Of a DNA stretch of 46,085 nt, positions 29,915-39,345 are shown piece after piece. Every line of letters starts with the position of its first letter. Positions within the stretch are counted from its first letter, which is position 1. The notes beneath the pieces are model-generated. The model saw only the letters and a list, made by a program, of their open reading frames with translations, did not search any database and was not told the origin of the DNA. Made by a program: the position numbers and the translations under genes. Source of the stretch: Burkholderiaceae bacterium (lineage in GTDB: Bacteria > Pseudomonadota > Gammaproteobacteria > Burkholderiales > Burkholderiaceae); NCBI GenBank assembly GCA_947482555.1, contig CANKKB010000002.1:1-46085 (forward strand), given 5' to 3'.

Positions 29915-30513
29915 AACTCGATTACCATTAAAACTTGACCTGCCTCAATCGTTTCGCCATCAGCTACAAAGATATCGATAATTTTTCCAGCGTGTTCAGC
30001 TGAAATCGTATTGAGTAGCTTCATCACTTCCACAATGCACACGGGAGTATCGGGGCTTACCTTTGAGCCAATCTCGACAAAAGGCGGTGAAGTAGGATTG
30101 GGTCGGCGGTAAAAAGTTCCCACCATTGGGCTCAAGACTTCGAAAAGACCAGCTTGACTCCTTGGCTTAATAGCTTCTACAGCCTTAATAGCTTCTACAG
30201 CTGTAGGGGCTGTCGTTTGGGTTGCTCCTCCTAGATTTGCGCTGGAGCTCACTTCAGGAGAGCGCTTATTTCCAACTTCGATTTCTATTTCAAATTCTGG
30301 TGTTTTATAAGAAAAAGTATTGAAATGACCAGCATCTTTAATGAGGCCAATGACTTCTTTCACTTGTTGCATTGAAATTGTGCCAACCTGCACAGTAGGC
30401 TGAGTTTGAGCAATAGATGAAGAACCGGGCTTAGGAATTATCTTTGAGCTTGGCTTAACCCTAGCTAGGGCTAGGAGTCCGTCCTTTGTAGCGGGCATCT
30501 TTTTACGAGTCAC
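29911..30513 (-). CDS. Biotin carboxyl carrier protein (AccB-like)
   Basis: Biotinylation motif VCIVEVMKLLNTISAEHAGKI; FEVLSPMVGTFYRRPNP. Confidence 0.92.
   Translation of the reverse strand: MTRKKMPATKDGLLALARVKPSSKIIPKPGSSSIAQTQPTVQVGTISMQQVKEVIGLIKDAGHFNTFSYKTPEFEIEIEVGNKRSPEVSSSANLGGATQTTAPTAVEAIKAVEAIKPRSQAGLFEVLSPMVGTFYRRPNPTSPPFVEIGSKVSPDTPVCIVEVMKLLNTISAEHAGKIIDIFVADGETIEAGQVLMVIEL
30163..30198. repeat. Tandem 18-bp duplication within the BCCP linker
   Basis: tggcttaatagcttctac followed by agccttaatagcttctac; encodes repeated EAIKAV units. Confidence 0.7.
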
Positions 30514-30522
30514 AGTTACAAT

Positions 30523-30617
30523 CCATTAATGAGTTCTTTATTTAATGGAATATAAAGTATCATCAGATGAAATGCATTAAGGGTAAATACCTAAATATGC
30601 CCCATAAAACCATTAAT
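30523..30617. promoter_or_regulatory. Divergent promoter region with candidate IclR operator (CCATTAA-N12-TTAATGG, plus a further CCATTAAT)
   Basis: CCATTAA at 30523-30529, TTAATGG at 30542-30548, CCATTAAT at 30610-30617; lies between divergent BCCP and iclR genes. Confidence 0.5.
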
Positions 30618-30625
30618 AGCTAAAA

Positions 30626-31444
30626 ATGAAGAAATTAATTGCTGTAACTTCAAAAAATTCAGCGGATCTTACTGCCCTCACCATCCTGGAGGGAAGTAAA
30701 TCCAGTATGGCAGAGAAAGTATTGCTCATCTTGGTGGTCATTGCCAACTCGGAATTTCCGCTCACACTTGAAAATATTTCTTCGAGCATTGGTTTAGCAA
30801 AGCCGACCGCTTTTCGTCTTTTAAATACCCTGGTAGCTCAAGGTTTTGTTGAGCGCGATCAGAATGGGCGTCGCTTCCAGCCGAGCGCCAAATTTCGTTT
30901 AATGGGTATTAATTTACTCTCTGGTGACTCAATTCGCTCCCAACGAGTTGCGGTCATGAAACGTCTAGTTGATACTATTGGTGAAACATGTAACTTTAAT
31001 ATTTTGGATGGTAATGAAGTTCTTTACTTAGATCGGATTGAAACCGCTGCACCTATACGTTTACATATTGACTCTGGCATGCGAGTTCCACTTCACTGCA
31101 CTGCAAGTGGTAAATTATTTCTTTCGTATATGAATGAAACACAAATAAAGCGAATTGTTGGCTTAGAGCCATTTGATTATTACACTCCTAAGACCATGAC
31201 TAGCTTTAGCGATTTAATGCCTGCAATAAAAAAAATCAGTGGGCAAGGTTATTCAATTGATGAATGTGAATACTTAGAAGGTTCCATTTGTGTTGCTGTA
31301 CCTGTTCGTGACCAAAAAAATAAAGTATATGCGGCACTTGTTGCCCATGGGCCAACACCCCGCTTTACCTTAAAACTCGCCGAGCAAGCAGTGGCGAATT
31401 TGCAAGCCGCAGCTGCGGAATTAGAAGATAGCCTCACCCAATAA
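30626..31444 (+). CDS. IclR-family regulator 1
   Basis: wHTH LENISSSIGLAKPTAFRLLNTLVAQGFVERD; effector domain ETCNFNILDGNEVLYLDRIE, LHCTASGKLFLSYM. Confidence 0.95.
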   Translation: MKKLIAVTSKNSADLTALTILEGSKSSMAEKVLLILVVIANSEFPLTLENISSSIGLAKPTAFRLLNTLVAQGFVERDQNGRRFQPSAKFRLMGINLLSGDSIRSQRVAVMKRLVDTIGETCNFNILDGNEVLYLDRIETAAPIRLHIDSGMRVPLHCTASGKLFLSYMNETQIKRIVGLEPFDYYTPKTMTSFSDLMPAIKKISGQGYSIDECEYLEGSICVAVPVRDQKNKVYAALVAHGPTPRFTLKLAEQAVANLQAAAAELEDSLTQ

Positions 31445-31474
31445 ACAATCTCAAGCCAATTTTTCGGAGCTTAC

Positions 31475-32311
31475 ATGAATCAACCTGTCATTATTACCGT
31501 TGCTATTACTGGTGCAGTACCGCGCAAAAAAGATTGCGCAGGTTTACCTGTTACGCCGCCAGAACAAATCGAAGAAACTCAGAAAGCGTATGAGGCCGGA
31601 GCATCTTTGGTGCATATTCATGTGCGCAATCCCGATGAAAGCCCCAGCTCTAACCCAGACCTATATGCAGCAGTACAAGAAGGCGTAAAAAAATATTGTC
31701 CCGAGATGATCGTTCAATTTTCTACTGGTGGCCGTGGTCGAGATCAAGCTGCGCGAGGAGCGATGCTCTTTCATCGACCCGATATGGCTTCCTTAGCAAC
31801 CGGCTCAACGAACTTTCCAGTAGGCATTTACGAAAATCCTACTGATTTTGTTGAAGGGCTAGCGAGCGAGATGTTGAAATATGAAATTAAACCGGAAATT
31901 GAAATATTTGATTTAGCGATGCTCTATAACGCCGCTAATTTAGTTAAAAAAGGATTACTTAACTCACCTCCCCATGTGCAATTTGTCATGGGTGTTCCTA
32001 ATGCAATGCCGGTACGGCGCTCTATTTTAGAATTTTTAATTAAAGAGCTAAAAGATGTGATGCCGACTGCCACCTGGACAGCGGCAGGTATTGGTAAACA
32101 CCAATTAACTGTTAATGAATGGGCGCTAGAGCTAGGTGGTCATGTACGTACAGGCTTAGAAGATAACCTACGCTACGATGAAACTCGAGTTGCGAAAGAC
32201 AATGCCGAACTTGTTTCGCGGGTAGCAAAAATGGCGCAGGCCATGGGACGCCCCGTAGCAAGCGGTAAGCAAGCGCGTGAAATATTAGGCTTAAGACCTA
32301 TCTCCGCATGA
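31475..32311 (+). CDS. BKACE (DUF849), copy 2
   Basis: ITVAITGAVPRKKDCAGLPVTPPEQI, GASLVHIHVRNPDESPSSNP, GGHVRTGLEDNLRYDETRVAKDNAELV. Confidence 0.92.
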   Translation: MNQPVIITVAITGAVPRKKDCAGLPVTPPEQIEETQKAYEAGASLVHIHVRNPDESPSSNPDLYAAVQEGVKKYCPEMIVQFSTGGRGRDQAARGAMLFHRPDMASLATGSTNFPVGIYENPTDFVEGLASEMLKYEIKPEIEIFDLAMLYNAANLVKKGLLNSPPHVQFVMGVPNAMPVRRSILEFLIKELKDVMPTATWTAAGIGKHQLTVNEWALELGGHVRTGLEDNLRYDETRVAKDNAELVSRVAKMAQAMGRPVASGKQAREILGLRPISA

Positions 32312-33933
32312 GCGAGGCCGCTTCCTTAACAAACCAACAGTTTGATTACATCATCATTGGTGCTGGATCTGCGGGTTGTGTTCTAGCGAATCGCCTCTCT
32401 GCTAATCCACAGAATCGCGTCTGCTTACTTGAAGCCGGACCAGAAGATAGCTTACCTTGGATTCATTTGCCGATTGGTTACGGCAAGACCATGTGGGATG
32501 CCAGGGTCAATTGGAAATTAAATACTGCGCCTGAACCGGGTATGAATAATCGGGAAATTTATTGGCCAAGAGGGAAATGCCTTGGTGGCTCGAGTTCAAT
32601 TAATGGCTTAATTTTTATTCGCGGGCAAAAGGAAGATTACGACCAATGGCGTGACTTGGGCAATGTTGGTTGGGGCTGGGACGACGTACTGCCCTACTTT
32701 AAAAAAGCGGAGGGAAATGATCGCTTAGGCGAACCACTGCACTCACAAGAAGGGCCACTGAAGGCTTCATCGATACCCAAAAAACATCCCTTGGTAGAAG
32801 CCTTTAAGTTAGCTGCTAATGCCCTAGGTGTTCCTACTACCGATGACTTCAACAATCTCACGCAAGAAGGTGTTGGTTACTACCAGCTATCAACCCATAA
32901 GGGATTGCGCTGTAGTACGGCTGTCGCTTATTTGCGTCCTGCTCGTAAGCGCTCGAATCTCACCGTGCTTACCAACAGCCAGGCCACACAGATTCTATTT
33001 ACAGATCGTAAAGCCAGTGGCGTAGAACTATTCCATAAAGGCAAAAAAACTACGCTACTAGCGAATAAAGAAGTCCTCTTATGCGCAGGCGCAATTCAAA
33101 GCCCACAACTCTTACAACTTTCTGGAATTGGTCCAGCTAAACTGCTGCAAGAATTTAATATTCCACTGATTCAAGATTTACCTGGCGTGGGTGAAAACCT
33201 GCAAGATCATTTGCAGTACCGTTTAATTTATGAGTTAAATCAACCCATCTCGACCAATGATCAGCTACGCTCTATTTTTGGTAAAGTGAAAATGGGCTTA
33301 GATTGGTTACTATTTCGTGGTGGGCCGTTGTCGATCGGTATCAACCAAGGCGGCTTATTTACCAAAGTCATGCCCACCTCAAGTAAACCTGATATTCAAT
33401 TTCATTTAGGTACGCTCTCTGCAGACATGGCTGGGGGCCAAGTTCACCCATTCTCTGGATTTACGATGTCGGTTTGTCAATTACGCCCTGAATCTCGTGG
33501 CTATGTCCGCATTCAATCGGCTGACCCACTCGTGCCACCACGCATTGTTGCCAACTATTTAGATACCCAATATGATCGCGATATTAGTATTGCTGCAATT
33601 AAATTTGCGCGTAGCATTACGCAAACGCAGCCACTCAGTAATTTAATTGCGCGTGAAGTGAAGCCCAACAATCCGAAAAGCAATGAAGAGATTTTGGCAT
33701 TTTGTCGCGAAACTGGCGCGACTATTTTTCATCCCTCTGGGACCTGCAAAATGGGTCCAGATGATGATTCGATGGCGGTAGTCGACGCCGATTTGCGTGT
33801 TCGCGGTGTTACTGGTTTACGTGTCATCGATTGTTCTGTCATGCCAAGGCTGGTATCGGGCAATACCAACTGGCCCGTAGTAATGATTGCTGAAAAAGCG
33901 GCTGATATAATTAATTATCAATTGCTAATTTAA
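32308..33933 (+). CDS. GMC-family FAD oxidoreductase (choline dehydrogenase-like)
   Basis: DYIIIGAGSAGCVLANRLS, WPRGKCLGGSSSINGLIFIRGQ, FHPSGTCKMGPD, SVMPRLVSGNTNWPVVMIAEKAADII; ATGA overlap with BKACE 2. Confidence 0.95.
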   Translation: MSEAASLTNQQFDYIIIGAGSAGCVLANRLSANPQNRVCLLEAGPEDSLPWIHLPIGYGKTMWDARVNWKLNTAPEPGMNNREIYWPRGKCLGGSSSINGLIFIRGQKEDYDQWRDLGNVGWGWDDVLPYFKKAEGNDRLGEPLHSQEGPLKASSIPKKHPLVEAFKLAANALGVPTTDDFNNLTQEGVGYYQLSTHKGLRCSTAVAYLRPARKRSNLTVLTNSQATQILFTDRKASGVELFHKGKKTTLLANKEVLLCAGAIQSPQLLQLSGIGPAKLLQEFNIPLIQDLPGVGENLQDHLQYRLIYELNQPISTNDQLRSIFGKVKMGLDWLLFRGGPLSIGINQGGLFTKVMPTSSKPDIQFHLGTLSADMAGGQVHPFSGFTMSVCQLRPESRGYVRIQSADPLVPPRIVANYLDTQYDRDISIAAIKFARSITQTQPLSNLIAREVKPNNPKSNEEILAFCRETGATIFHPSGTCKMGPDDDSMAVVDADLRVRGVTGLRVIDCSVMPRLVSGNTNWPVVMIAEKAADIINYQLLI

Positions 33934-33941
33934 AATTATAA

Positions 33942-35219
33942 ATGCCCCGGCTGCCTTTTTCTCACTGGTTACCAGAATACAAAACCCCCGGCACTATACG
34001 CGCTGATTTATTAGCCGGGCTTACTGGAGCAGTAGTCGTTTTGCCGCAAGGCATTGCTTTTGCGATGCTGGCCGGTATGCCACCGCAATACGGACTTTAT
34101 GCGGCGATGGTACCTTGCTTAATTGCTGCCCTATTTGGCTCAAGCCGCCTGATGGTTACGGGACCAGCAAACGCCATATCTTTGACAACGATGGCATTAA
34201 TTGCGCCTCTCGCAACTCCAGAATCAGCGGAATATGTTGGCTTAGTTCTCACCCTCAGTTTTCTAATTGGTCTGATTCAAATTACCTTAGGATTTAGTGG
34301 TGCTGGGAAGTGGGTCCAAAAAGTACCGCACTCAGTAATTGTTGGTTTTACTGTTGGGGCTGCTATTTTGATTATGAATAGCCAAATTGGCACGGTTACT
34401 GGTTTTGCGATTCCACGCGGTATTAGTCCGCATGAAACCGTACATGAACTGTATTTGGCCCTGATGCAAAATCCATGGCATCCGGAAGTAATGGGTTTAG
34501 TAATAGCTACAATTTTAATTATTATTGTCTGGCGCCCACTTAATCGCTGGTTTCCAGGAATGCTTGTAGCCGTTATTATTGGCAGTCTAATTGCGCTTTA
34601 TATCGAAAGTCTTTACCCTGAACTTACGCCCTTTAAGCGAGTGAGTAGCATTCCGGGGCCTATTCCCATCTTTTCCTTACCGCATCTTGACGTGAATACC
34701 TTGAACCAATTATTTGGTGCAACCTTAATCATGGCCCTATTGGCTTCCACCGAAGCGATGGCTATTGCCCGAGCGATGGCTATAAAAACAAAAGATACAT
34801 TTAATGCGAATCAAGAATTTATTGGTCAAGGTTTAGCCAATCTCGCGGGTTCATTTTTTTCAGCCTATCCATCAAGTGGCTCATTTAATCGCAGTGGTGT
34901 GAATTTATCTGCTGGCGCAAAAACGCCTTTATCAGCTGTTAGTGCGGCACTTTTTTTAGTGATTATTTTGACCTTTGTTGGCCCGCTCGCTAAATATCTA
35001 CCTTACCCCGTTATTGGAGCCCTATTATTAGTGGTTGCTTGGAATCTCATCGACCCTAAAGAGATTCGCAAAGAATTTCATCATGGGCCAAAGGAATGGG
35101 TGCCCATGATAATTACATTTATTGGAACTATTACGATTTCTTTGGAATGGGCGATTCTAGCGGGTATTTTTACCTCTATCCTTGCTCACCATTTATATAA
35201 AGCCAAAAAGTCGCTTTAA
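33942..35219 (+). CDS. SulP-family anion permease lacking a STAS domain
   Basis: RADLLAGLTGAVVVLPQGIAFAMLAGMPPQYGLYAAMVP, SSRLMVTGPANAISL; ORF ends right after the last TM. Confidence 0.92.
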   Translation: MPRLPFSHWLPEYKTPGTIRADLLAGLTGAVVVLPQGIAFAMLAGMPPQYGLYAAMVPCLIAALFGSSRLMVTGPANAISLTTMALIAPLATPESAEYVGLVLTLSFLIGLIQITLGFSGAGKWVQKVPHSVIVGFTVGAAILIMNSQIGTVTGFAIPRGISPHETVHELYLALMQNPWHPEVMGLVIATILIIIVWRPLNRWFPGMLVAVIIGSLIALYIESLYPELTPFKRVSSIPGPIPIFSLPHLDVNTLNQLFGATLIMALLASTEAMAIARAMAIKTKDTFNANQEFIGQGLANLAGSFFSAYPSSGSFNRSGVNLSAGAKTPLSAVSAALFLVIILTFVGPLAKYLPYPVIGALLLVVAWNLIDPKEIRKEFHHGPKEWVPMIITFIGTITISLEWAILAGIFTSILAHHLYKAKKSL

Positions 35220-36787
35220 GTAGAAGTGCTGACACCCGGAAGATCTGATAACTTTAAGCGCTGAATTTTTCCTGAAGCGCCGCGCGGTAATTCATCAACA
35301 AATAGAATAATCTTGGGCGTGCGCAGTTTACCTAATTGCTCCAAGCAAAAATTGCGTATCTCAATCTCGGTGCAACTAGTATCCGGCCTTAAGACGATGC
35401 ACGCCAAAATTTCTTGGCCATAGTTCGCATCCGGGATTCCCACTGCAGCCGCGTCGAGAACGGCAGGATGCTTTAATAAAGCTTCATCTATTTCGCGGGG
35501 GGCAATATTTTCACCGCCCTTAATAATCAATTCCTTCAAGCGGCCGGTAATGAAATAAAAACCATCATCATCACGCAAGCCTAAGTCGCCTGTTTTAAGC
35601 CAGCCATCACTGGCAAAAGCTTTGAGAGTTTCAGCTTCGCCATGGTAATACGCTTGCATTACATTTGCACCACGTAAGCAAACTTCCCCAATTTGGTTAT
35701 TAGCCAATTCAATTCCATCGGGATCGACTACTTTGGCCTCAACGCCACAAGGTAAGCCAGGGCTACCATAACGTCGCTCACCATCTTGCGGATTGCAAAA
35801 TACCATCGAGGCCGATTCAGTCATACCCATGCCTTCTATAACCGGAATACCAAAGAGATTTTCAAACTCATGATGGTGCTCAGGTGGTAATGGTGCAGAG
35901 GCCGAACGGCCAAAACGGATTTGCTTTAATTGCGCTGGCAAATTAGGGTCTACGCCATTTGCTTTGGCAGCATTAATTAAATAAGCAATGATGGTTGGCA
36001 CCATGTTAATCCATGTACACCTGTATTTGATGGCGACCTGCCACCAATTACTAACCGAAAAATGATGAGGGGCAACAATAGCGCCACCTGAAAAGAAGGG
36101 AGAAATTGTCGCAATCACTTGCCCATTAATGTGGTAAATCGGTAATGAACTTAAGACAGTATCTGCTGGAGTAAGCCTATGCCACTGACTTACGGTCTTA
36201 GCTGCATACAGTACATTTGCATGGCTGAGGAGTACGCCCTTAGGGGTGCCTGTTGTGCCAGAGGTATACATTAATAAAGCGGGATTATGAACCGTAAGTT
36301 TCGGTAAATTACCGGCTACAGAGTTCATAAATGGGCCCTGTGCCGCGTCGGGGTCAATCTCAACGAGTTTAAATTTAGGCTGAATTTTTTTTAAGGCATT
36401 AAATAAGTGAATTTTATTGTCAGGTGCATAAAATAATATTTCAATATCACTATGCTCAAATACCCAAGCCAGCTGATCAACTGGGGCTAATAAGTTCATT
36501 GGCACCACGACTCGACCTGTCGCCATCGTCGCCAGAAAAACACTCGCTGTTTGTCGACCGTTATGCATAAATAAACCCACATGCCCATGAGCACTCACCC
36601 CCTGCTCATCCAGCCAGGTAGAGAGATGTTGGGCCTCTTGGGCTAACTCACCATAGGTCACCACAGCCTCAGTTTCGGGTGCATATAAAAAGGGGTGCTC
36701 AGCTTGCTGTTGATGCCAGTACGTCATTACGTCGCCAATGGTCAAACATGAGCTTGGCGGTAAGGTTGAAGTCATTTGCTCTAACAT
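35216..36787 (-). CDS. AMP-dependent acyl-CoA synthetase (SauT/sulfoacetate-CoA ligase role suggested by context)
   Basis: YTSGTTGTPKGVLLSH, GMGMTESASMVF, GWLKTGDLG, GRLKELIIKGGENIAPREID, PRGASGKIQR. Confidence 0.88.
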   Translation of the reverse strand: MLEQMTSTLPPSSCLTIGDVMTYWHQQQAEHPFLYAPETEAVVTYGELAQEAQHLSTWLDEQGVSAHGHVGLFMHNGRQTASVFLATMATGRVVVPMNLLAPVDQLAWVFEHSDIEILFYAPDNKIHLFNALKKIQPKFKLVEIDPDAAQGPFMNSVAGNLPKLTVHNPALLMYTSGTTGTPKGVLLSHANVLYAAKTVSQWHRLTPADTVLSSLPIYHINGQVIATISPFFSGGAIVAPHHFSVSNWWQVAIKYRCTWINMVPTIIAYLINAAKANGVDPNLPAQLKQIRFGRSASAPLPPEHHHEFENLFGIPVIEGMGMTESASMVFCNPQDGERRYGSPGLPCGVEAKVVDPDGIELANNQIGEVCLRGANVMQAYYHGEAETLKAFASDGWLKTGDLGLRDDDGFYFITGRLKELIIKGGENIAPREIDEALLKHPAVLDAAAVGIPDANYGQEILACIVLRPDTSCTEIEIRNFCLEQLGKLRTPKIILFVDELPRGASGKIQRLKLSDLPGVSTST

Positions 36788-36841
36788 AAAAATTGGGTCA
36801 AACCCGAATGATTAAACTGACTTAATTGATAAGGAAGTCAA

Positions 36842-38248
36842 TTACTGACGCGAAAATTGACTGAAATAATTTTCCAGTAAAACTTCCACTGTCGGCACAA
36901 TTTCAGGAATCGGACGAACGACACGGGAAATATTGAGGTAATGACGATAGTTCATATTATCCGAAAAATTATTACGCCCCCAAGTGCCGCACCCCATTGA
37001 TAAAGAAAAGGGTAGGCCATTATCAAAACTGCCACCGGTGGCGATCGCATGAGCTTGATTGACAATGACTCTAGCAACGGGCAATTCATTTGCTAACTCA
37101 GCAGCGCGTTGCTCCATGATTGGGCCCTGTAACTGGGTATGCAAGCCGACCGAATGGCCAGAGCCTTGATACGCATACACTTTGGTAATCAAAGCTTTAG
37201 CGTCTGCAAAATTGGCAACTTGCCAAACTGTTAATACGGGACTTAATTTTTCACCAGAAAATGGCGCATTTGCCCCAGATCCTTCTTCTTCTACCATTAA
37301 AAAGCGCGCGGTCTTCGCGAGCGGGTTTTTTAGCTCAGCTCGCTCAGCAATAAATGCTGCAGTCTGGGCGGTGAGTGTCGAGGTTAATTTACCATCATGA
37401 AACATCACTACTTGCAAACGTTGTTTATCATCTGCATCTAACAATACACCCCCTGCCTGCTCTAAAGCCTGAATAGCTTTAGCGTATACAGGGGCGCAAA
37501 TCACCACGCCGTTTTCACTCGAGCAGCTCGTGGCGTTATCAAATGTTTTTGACTGGGCAATTTGTTTGGCTGATTCAGTTAAGTCAGCTAATTCATCAAT
37601 GATGACTACGACATTGCCAGCACCAACGCCAAATGCAGGCGTTCCAGAAGCGTAAGCCGCCCGAATATTTGCCTGCGAACCTGTTGCTACAACTAAATCG
37701 GCCAAGCGCATTAACTCTTGCGTAGCATCTTTAGTGATGGGATTAGGTAAAACTTGCACTAAATCACGCGGTGCTTTAACTAAATCAAGCTGTTGATGCA
37801 CAAATTCTAATAAACGTGCGCAAGTAGTTTGTCCTTTTGGCGACGGCGCAACAATAATTGCATTTCGGCACTTTAAGGCATTGAGAATTTTATTAATTGG
37901 AGTGGCACCTGGGTTAGTCGAGGGCGTTATCGCCGCTACTACCCCTACGGGCCTGGCATATTCAGCCAACCCTGTAGCTGCGTTATCTGCAATCAATCCA
38001 ACCGTTTTTGCATGCTGAAGATCGCGCACTAAGCCTAAGGTTTTACGATAATTTTTCTTAAATTTATCCGCCACATTGCCCAGGCCCGTATCGTGCACTG
38101 CTAATTCAGCCAAGGCTTGATTACGCTTCGGCTCCAAAATAGCCCAGGCTACGGCCTCGACAACTAAATCAACTTCACTTTGAGTATATTTTTCAAAGGT
38201 TTGTTGTGCGGCTCGGGCGCGCGCAATTAAATTTTCTACTGGTGACAT
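36842..38248 (-). CDS. Acylating aldehyde dehydrogenase, sulfoacetaldehyde dehydrogenase (SauS)-like
   Basis: AAITPSTNPGATPINKILNALKCRNAIIVAPSPKG, ATGSQANIRAAYASGTPAFGVGAGNVVVIID, SKTFDNATSCSSENGVVI with catalytic Cys; 468 aa. Confidence 0.8.
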   Translation of the reverse strand: MSPVENLIARARAAQQTFEKYTQSEVDLVVEAVAWAILEPKRNQALAELAVHDTGLGNVADKFKKNYRKTLGLVRDLQHAKTVGLIADNAATGLAEYARPVGVVAAITPSTNPGATPINKILNALKCRNAIIVAPSPKGQTTCARLLEFVHQQLDLVKAPRDLVQVLPNPITKDATQELMRLADLVVATGSQANIRAAYASGTPAFGVGAGNVVVIIDELADLTESAKQIAQSKTFDNATSCSSENGVVICAPVYAKAIQALEQAGGVLLDADDKQRLQVVMFHDGKLTSTLTAQTAAFIAERAELKNPLAKTARFLMVEEEGSGANAPFSGEKLSPVLTVWQVANFADAKALITKVYAYQGSGHSVGLHTQLQGPIMEQRAAELANELPVARVIVNQAHAIATGGSFDNGLPFSLSMGCGTWGRNNFSDNMNYRHYLNISRVVRPIPEIVPTVEVLLENYFSQFSRQ

Positions 38249-39270
38249 TATTCCGCCTTAATACTCGACTCTCTAGTTACCTTACTCCATTTAGCCAATT
38301 CAGCTTTTACGATCGCACCTAATTGAGCTGGCGTGCTGCCTACCGCCTCTGCGCCCTGGGCGATTAGTTTTTCCTTAGTACTGGGTTGTGCTAAGACCTT
38401 AACTACTGCGTTATATAGTGCATCAACAATTGCTTGAGGTGTGCCCACTGGGACGAACATGGCATACCAAGAATCCACTTCGAAATCTTTGAAACCAGAC
38501 TCTGCCATGGTTGGTACGTCCGGAAAAATTACTGAGCGCTTAGTAGTCGATACCGCTAAAGCGCGCAATTTGCCGGCCTTAATATATTGGGTTGCAGCGG
38601 GTATGGAAACCCATAACAAGGGTACTTGTCCTGCCATTACATCAGTAACCGCTGGGCCACCGCCGCGATAAGGGATATGCGTCATCTTCACATTCGCTGA
38701 TGTTGCCATCATGGCGCCAGCAAGATGCCCTGGTGAGCCATTACCAACGGAAGCAAACGCAATGGTGTCAGGTTTGAGGCGAGCTAACTCAATGGCTTCT
38801 TTAACCGTCTTTGCCGGAAAATCAGGATTGGCGACTAAAATTTGCGGCAGTGAAGCGACTAATGAAACAGGTAAAAAATCTTTTTCGGTATTAAAAGCAA
38901 GTTTGGGATAAATCGCCGGATTAATCGTATGTGAGGATAAAGTAAATAATACGGTGTAACCATCTGCTGGTGACTTAGCAACTGCGTCAGTGCCAATCGA
39001 ACCCCCTGCACCGCCACGATTATCAATAATAATCTGCTGACCCAAAGCTTGACTCATCGGCTCTTGCACAATCCGCGCAATGACATCTGTACCGCCACCA
39101 GGTGGATAAGGGACGACAAATTTAATGGGCTTATTCGGCCATGCCTGCGCCAAAGCGCCCGTGGAAAACATCAACCCGTAAGCAGAAAAAATTAAGGTGA
39201 CAAGCAGCTTTATAACAATGGATTTTGACATCTTGATTCCTTTATCTTCGTATACCCATTTTTTTATCAT
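38248..39270 (-). CDS. Bug/TctC-family substrate-binding protein
   Basis: WPNKPIKFVVPYPPGGGTDVIARIV...RGGAGGSIGTDAVAKSPADGYTVLF. The start may be the internal Met of MSKSIVIKLL. Confidence 0.94.
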   Translation of the reverse strand: MIKKWVYEDKGIKMSKSIVIKLLVTLIFSAYGLMFSTGALAQAWPNKPIKFVVPYPPGGGTDVIARIVQEPMSQALGQQIIIDNRGGAGGSIGTDAVAKSPADGYTVLFTLSSHTINPAIYPKLAFNTEKDFLPVSLVASLPQILVANPDFPAKTVKEAIELARLKPDTIAFASVGNGSPGHLAGAMMATSANVKMTHIPYRGGGPAVTDVMAGQVPLLWVSIPAATQYIKAGKLRALAVSTTKRSVIFPDVPTMAESGFKDFEVDSWYAMFVPVGTPQAIVDALYNAVVKVLAQPSTKEKLIAQGAEAVGSTPAQLGAIVKAELAKWSKVTRESSIKAE

Positions 39271-39330
39271 AGATTAGGTAGTTTTAGGTCCTACAGACCA
39301 ATGCCTATAGAATAACTAATCTTACTCAAT

Positions 39331-39345
39331 GGAACAAGTTGTTTC
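39331..39345. promoter_or_regulatory. Candidate IclR operator GGAACAA-G-TTGTTTC in the Bug/iclR divergent region
   Basis: 6 of 7 arm positions complementary around a central G; a related GAAACGTTC lies further downstream toward iclR. Confidence 0.45.
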
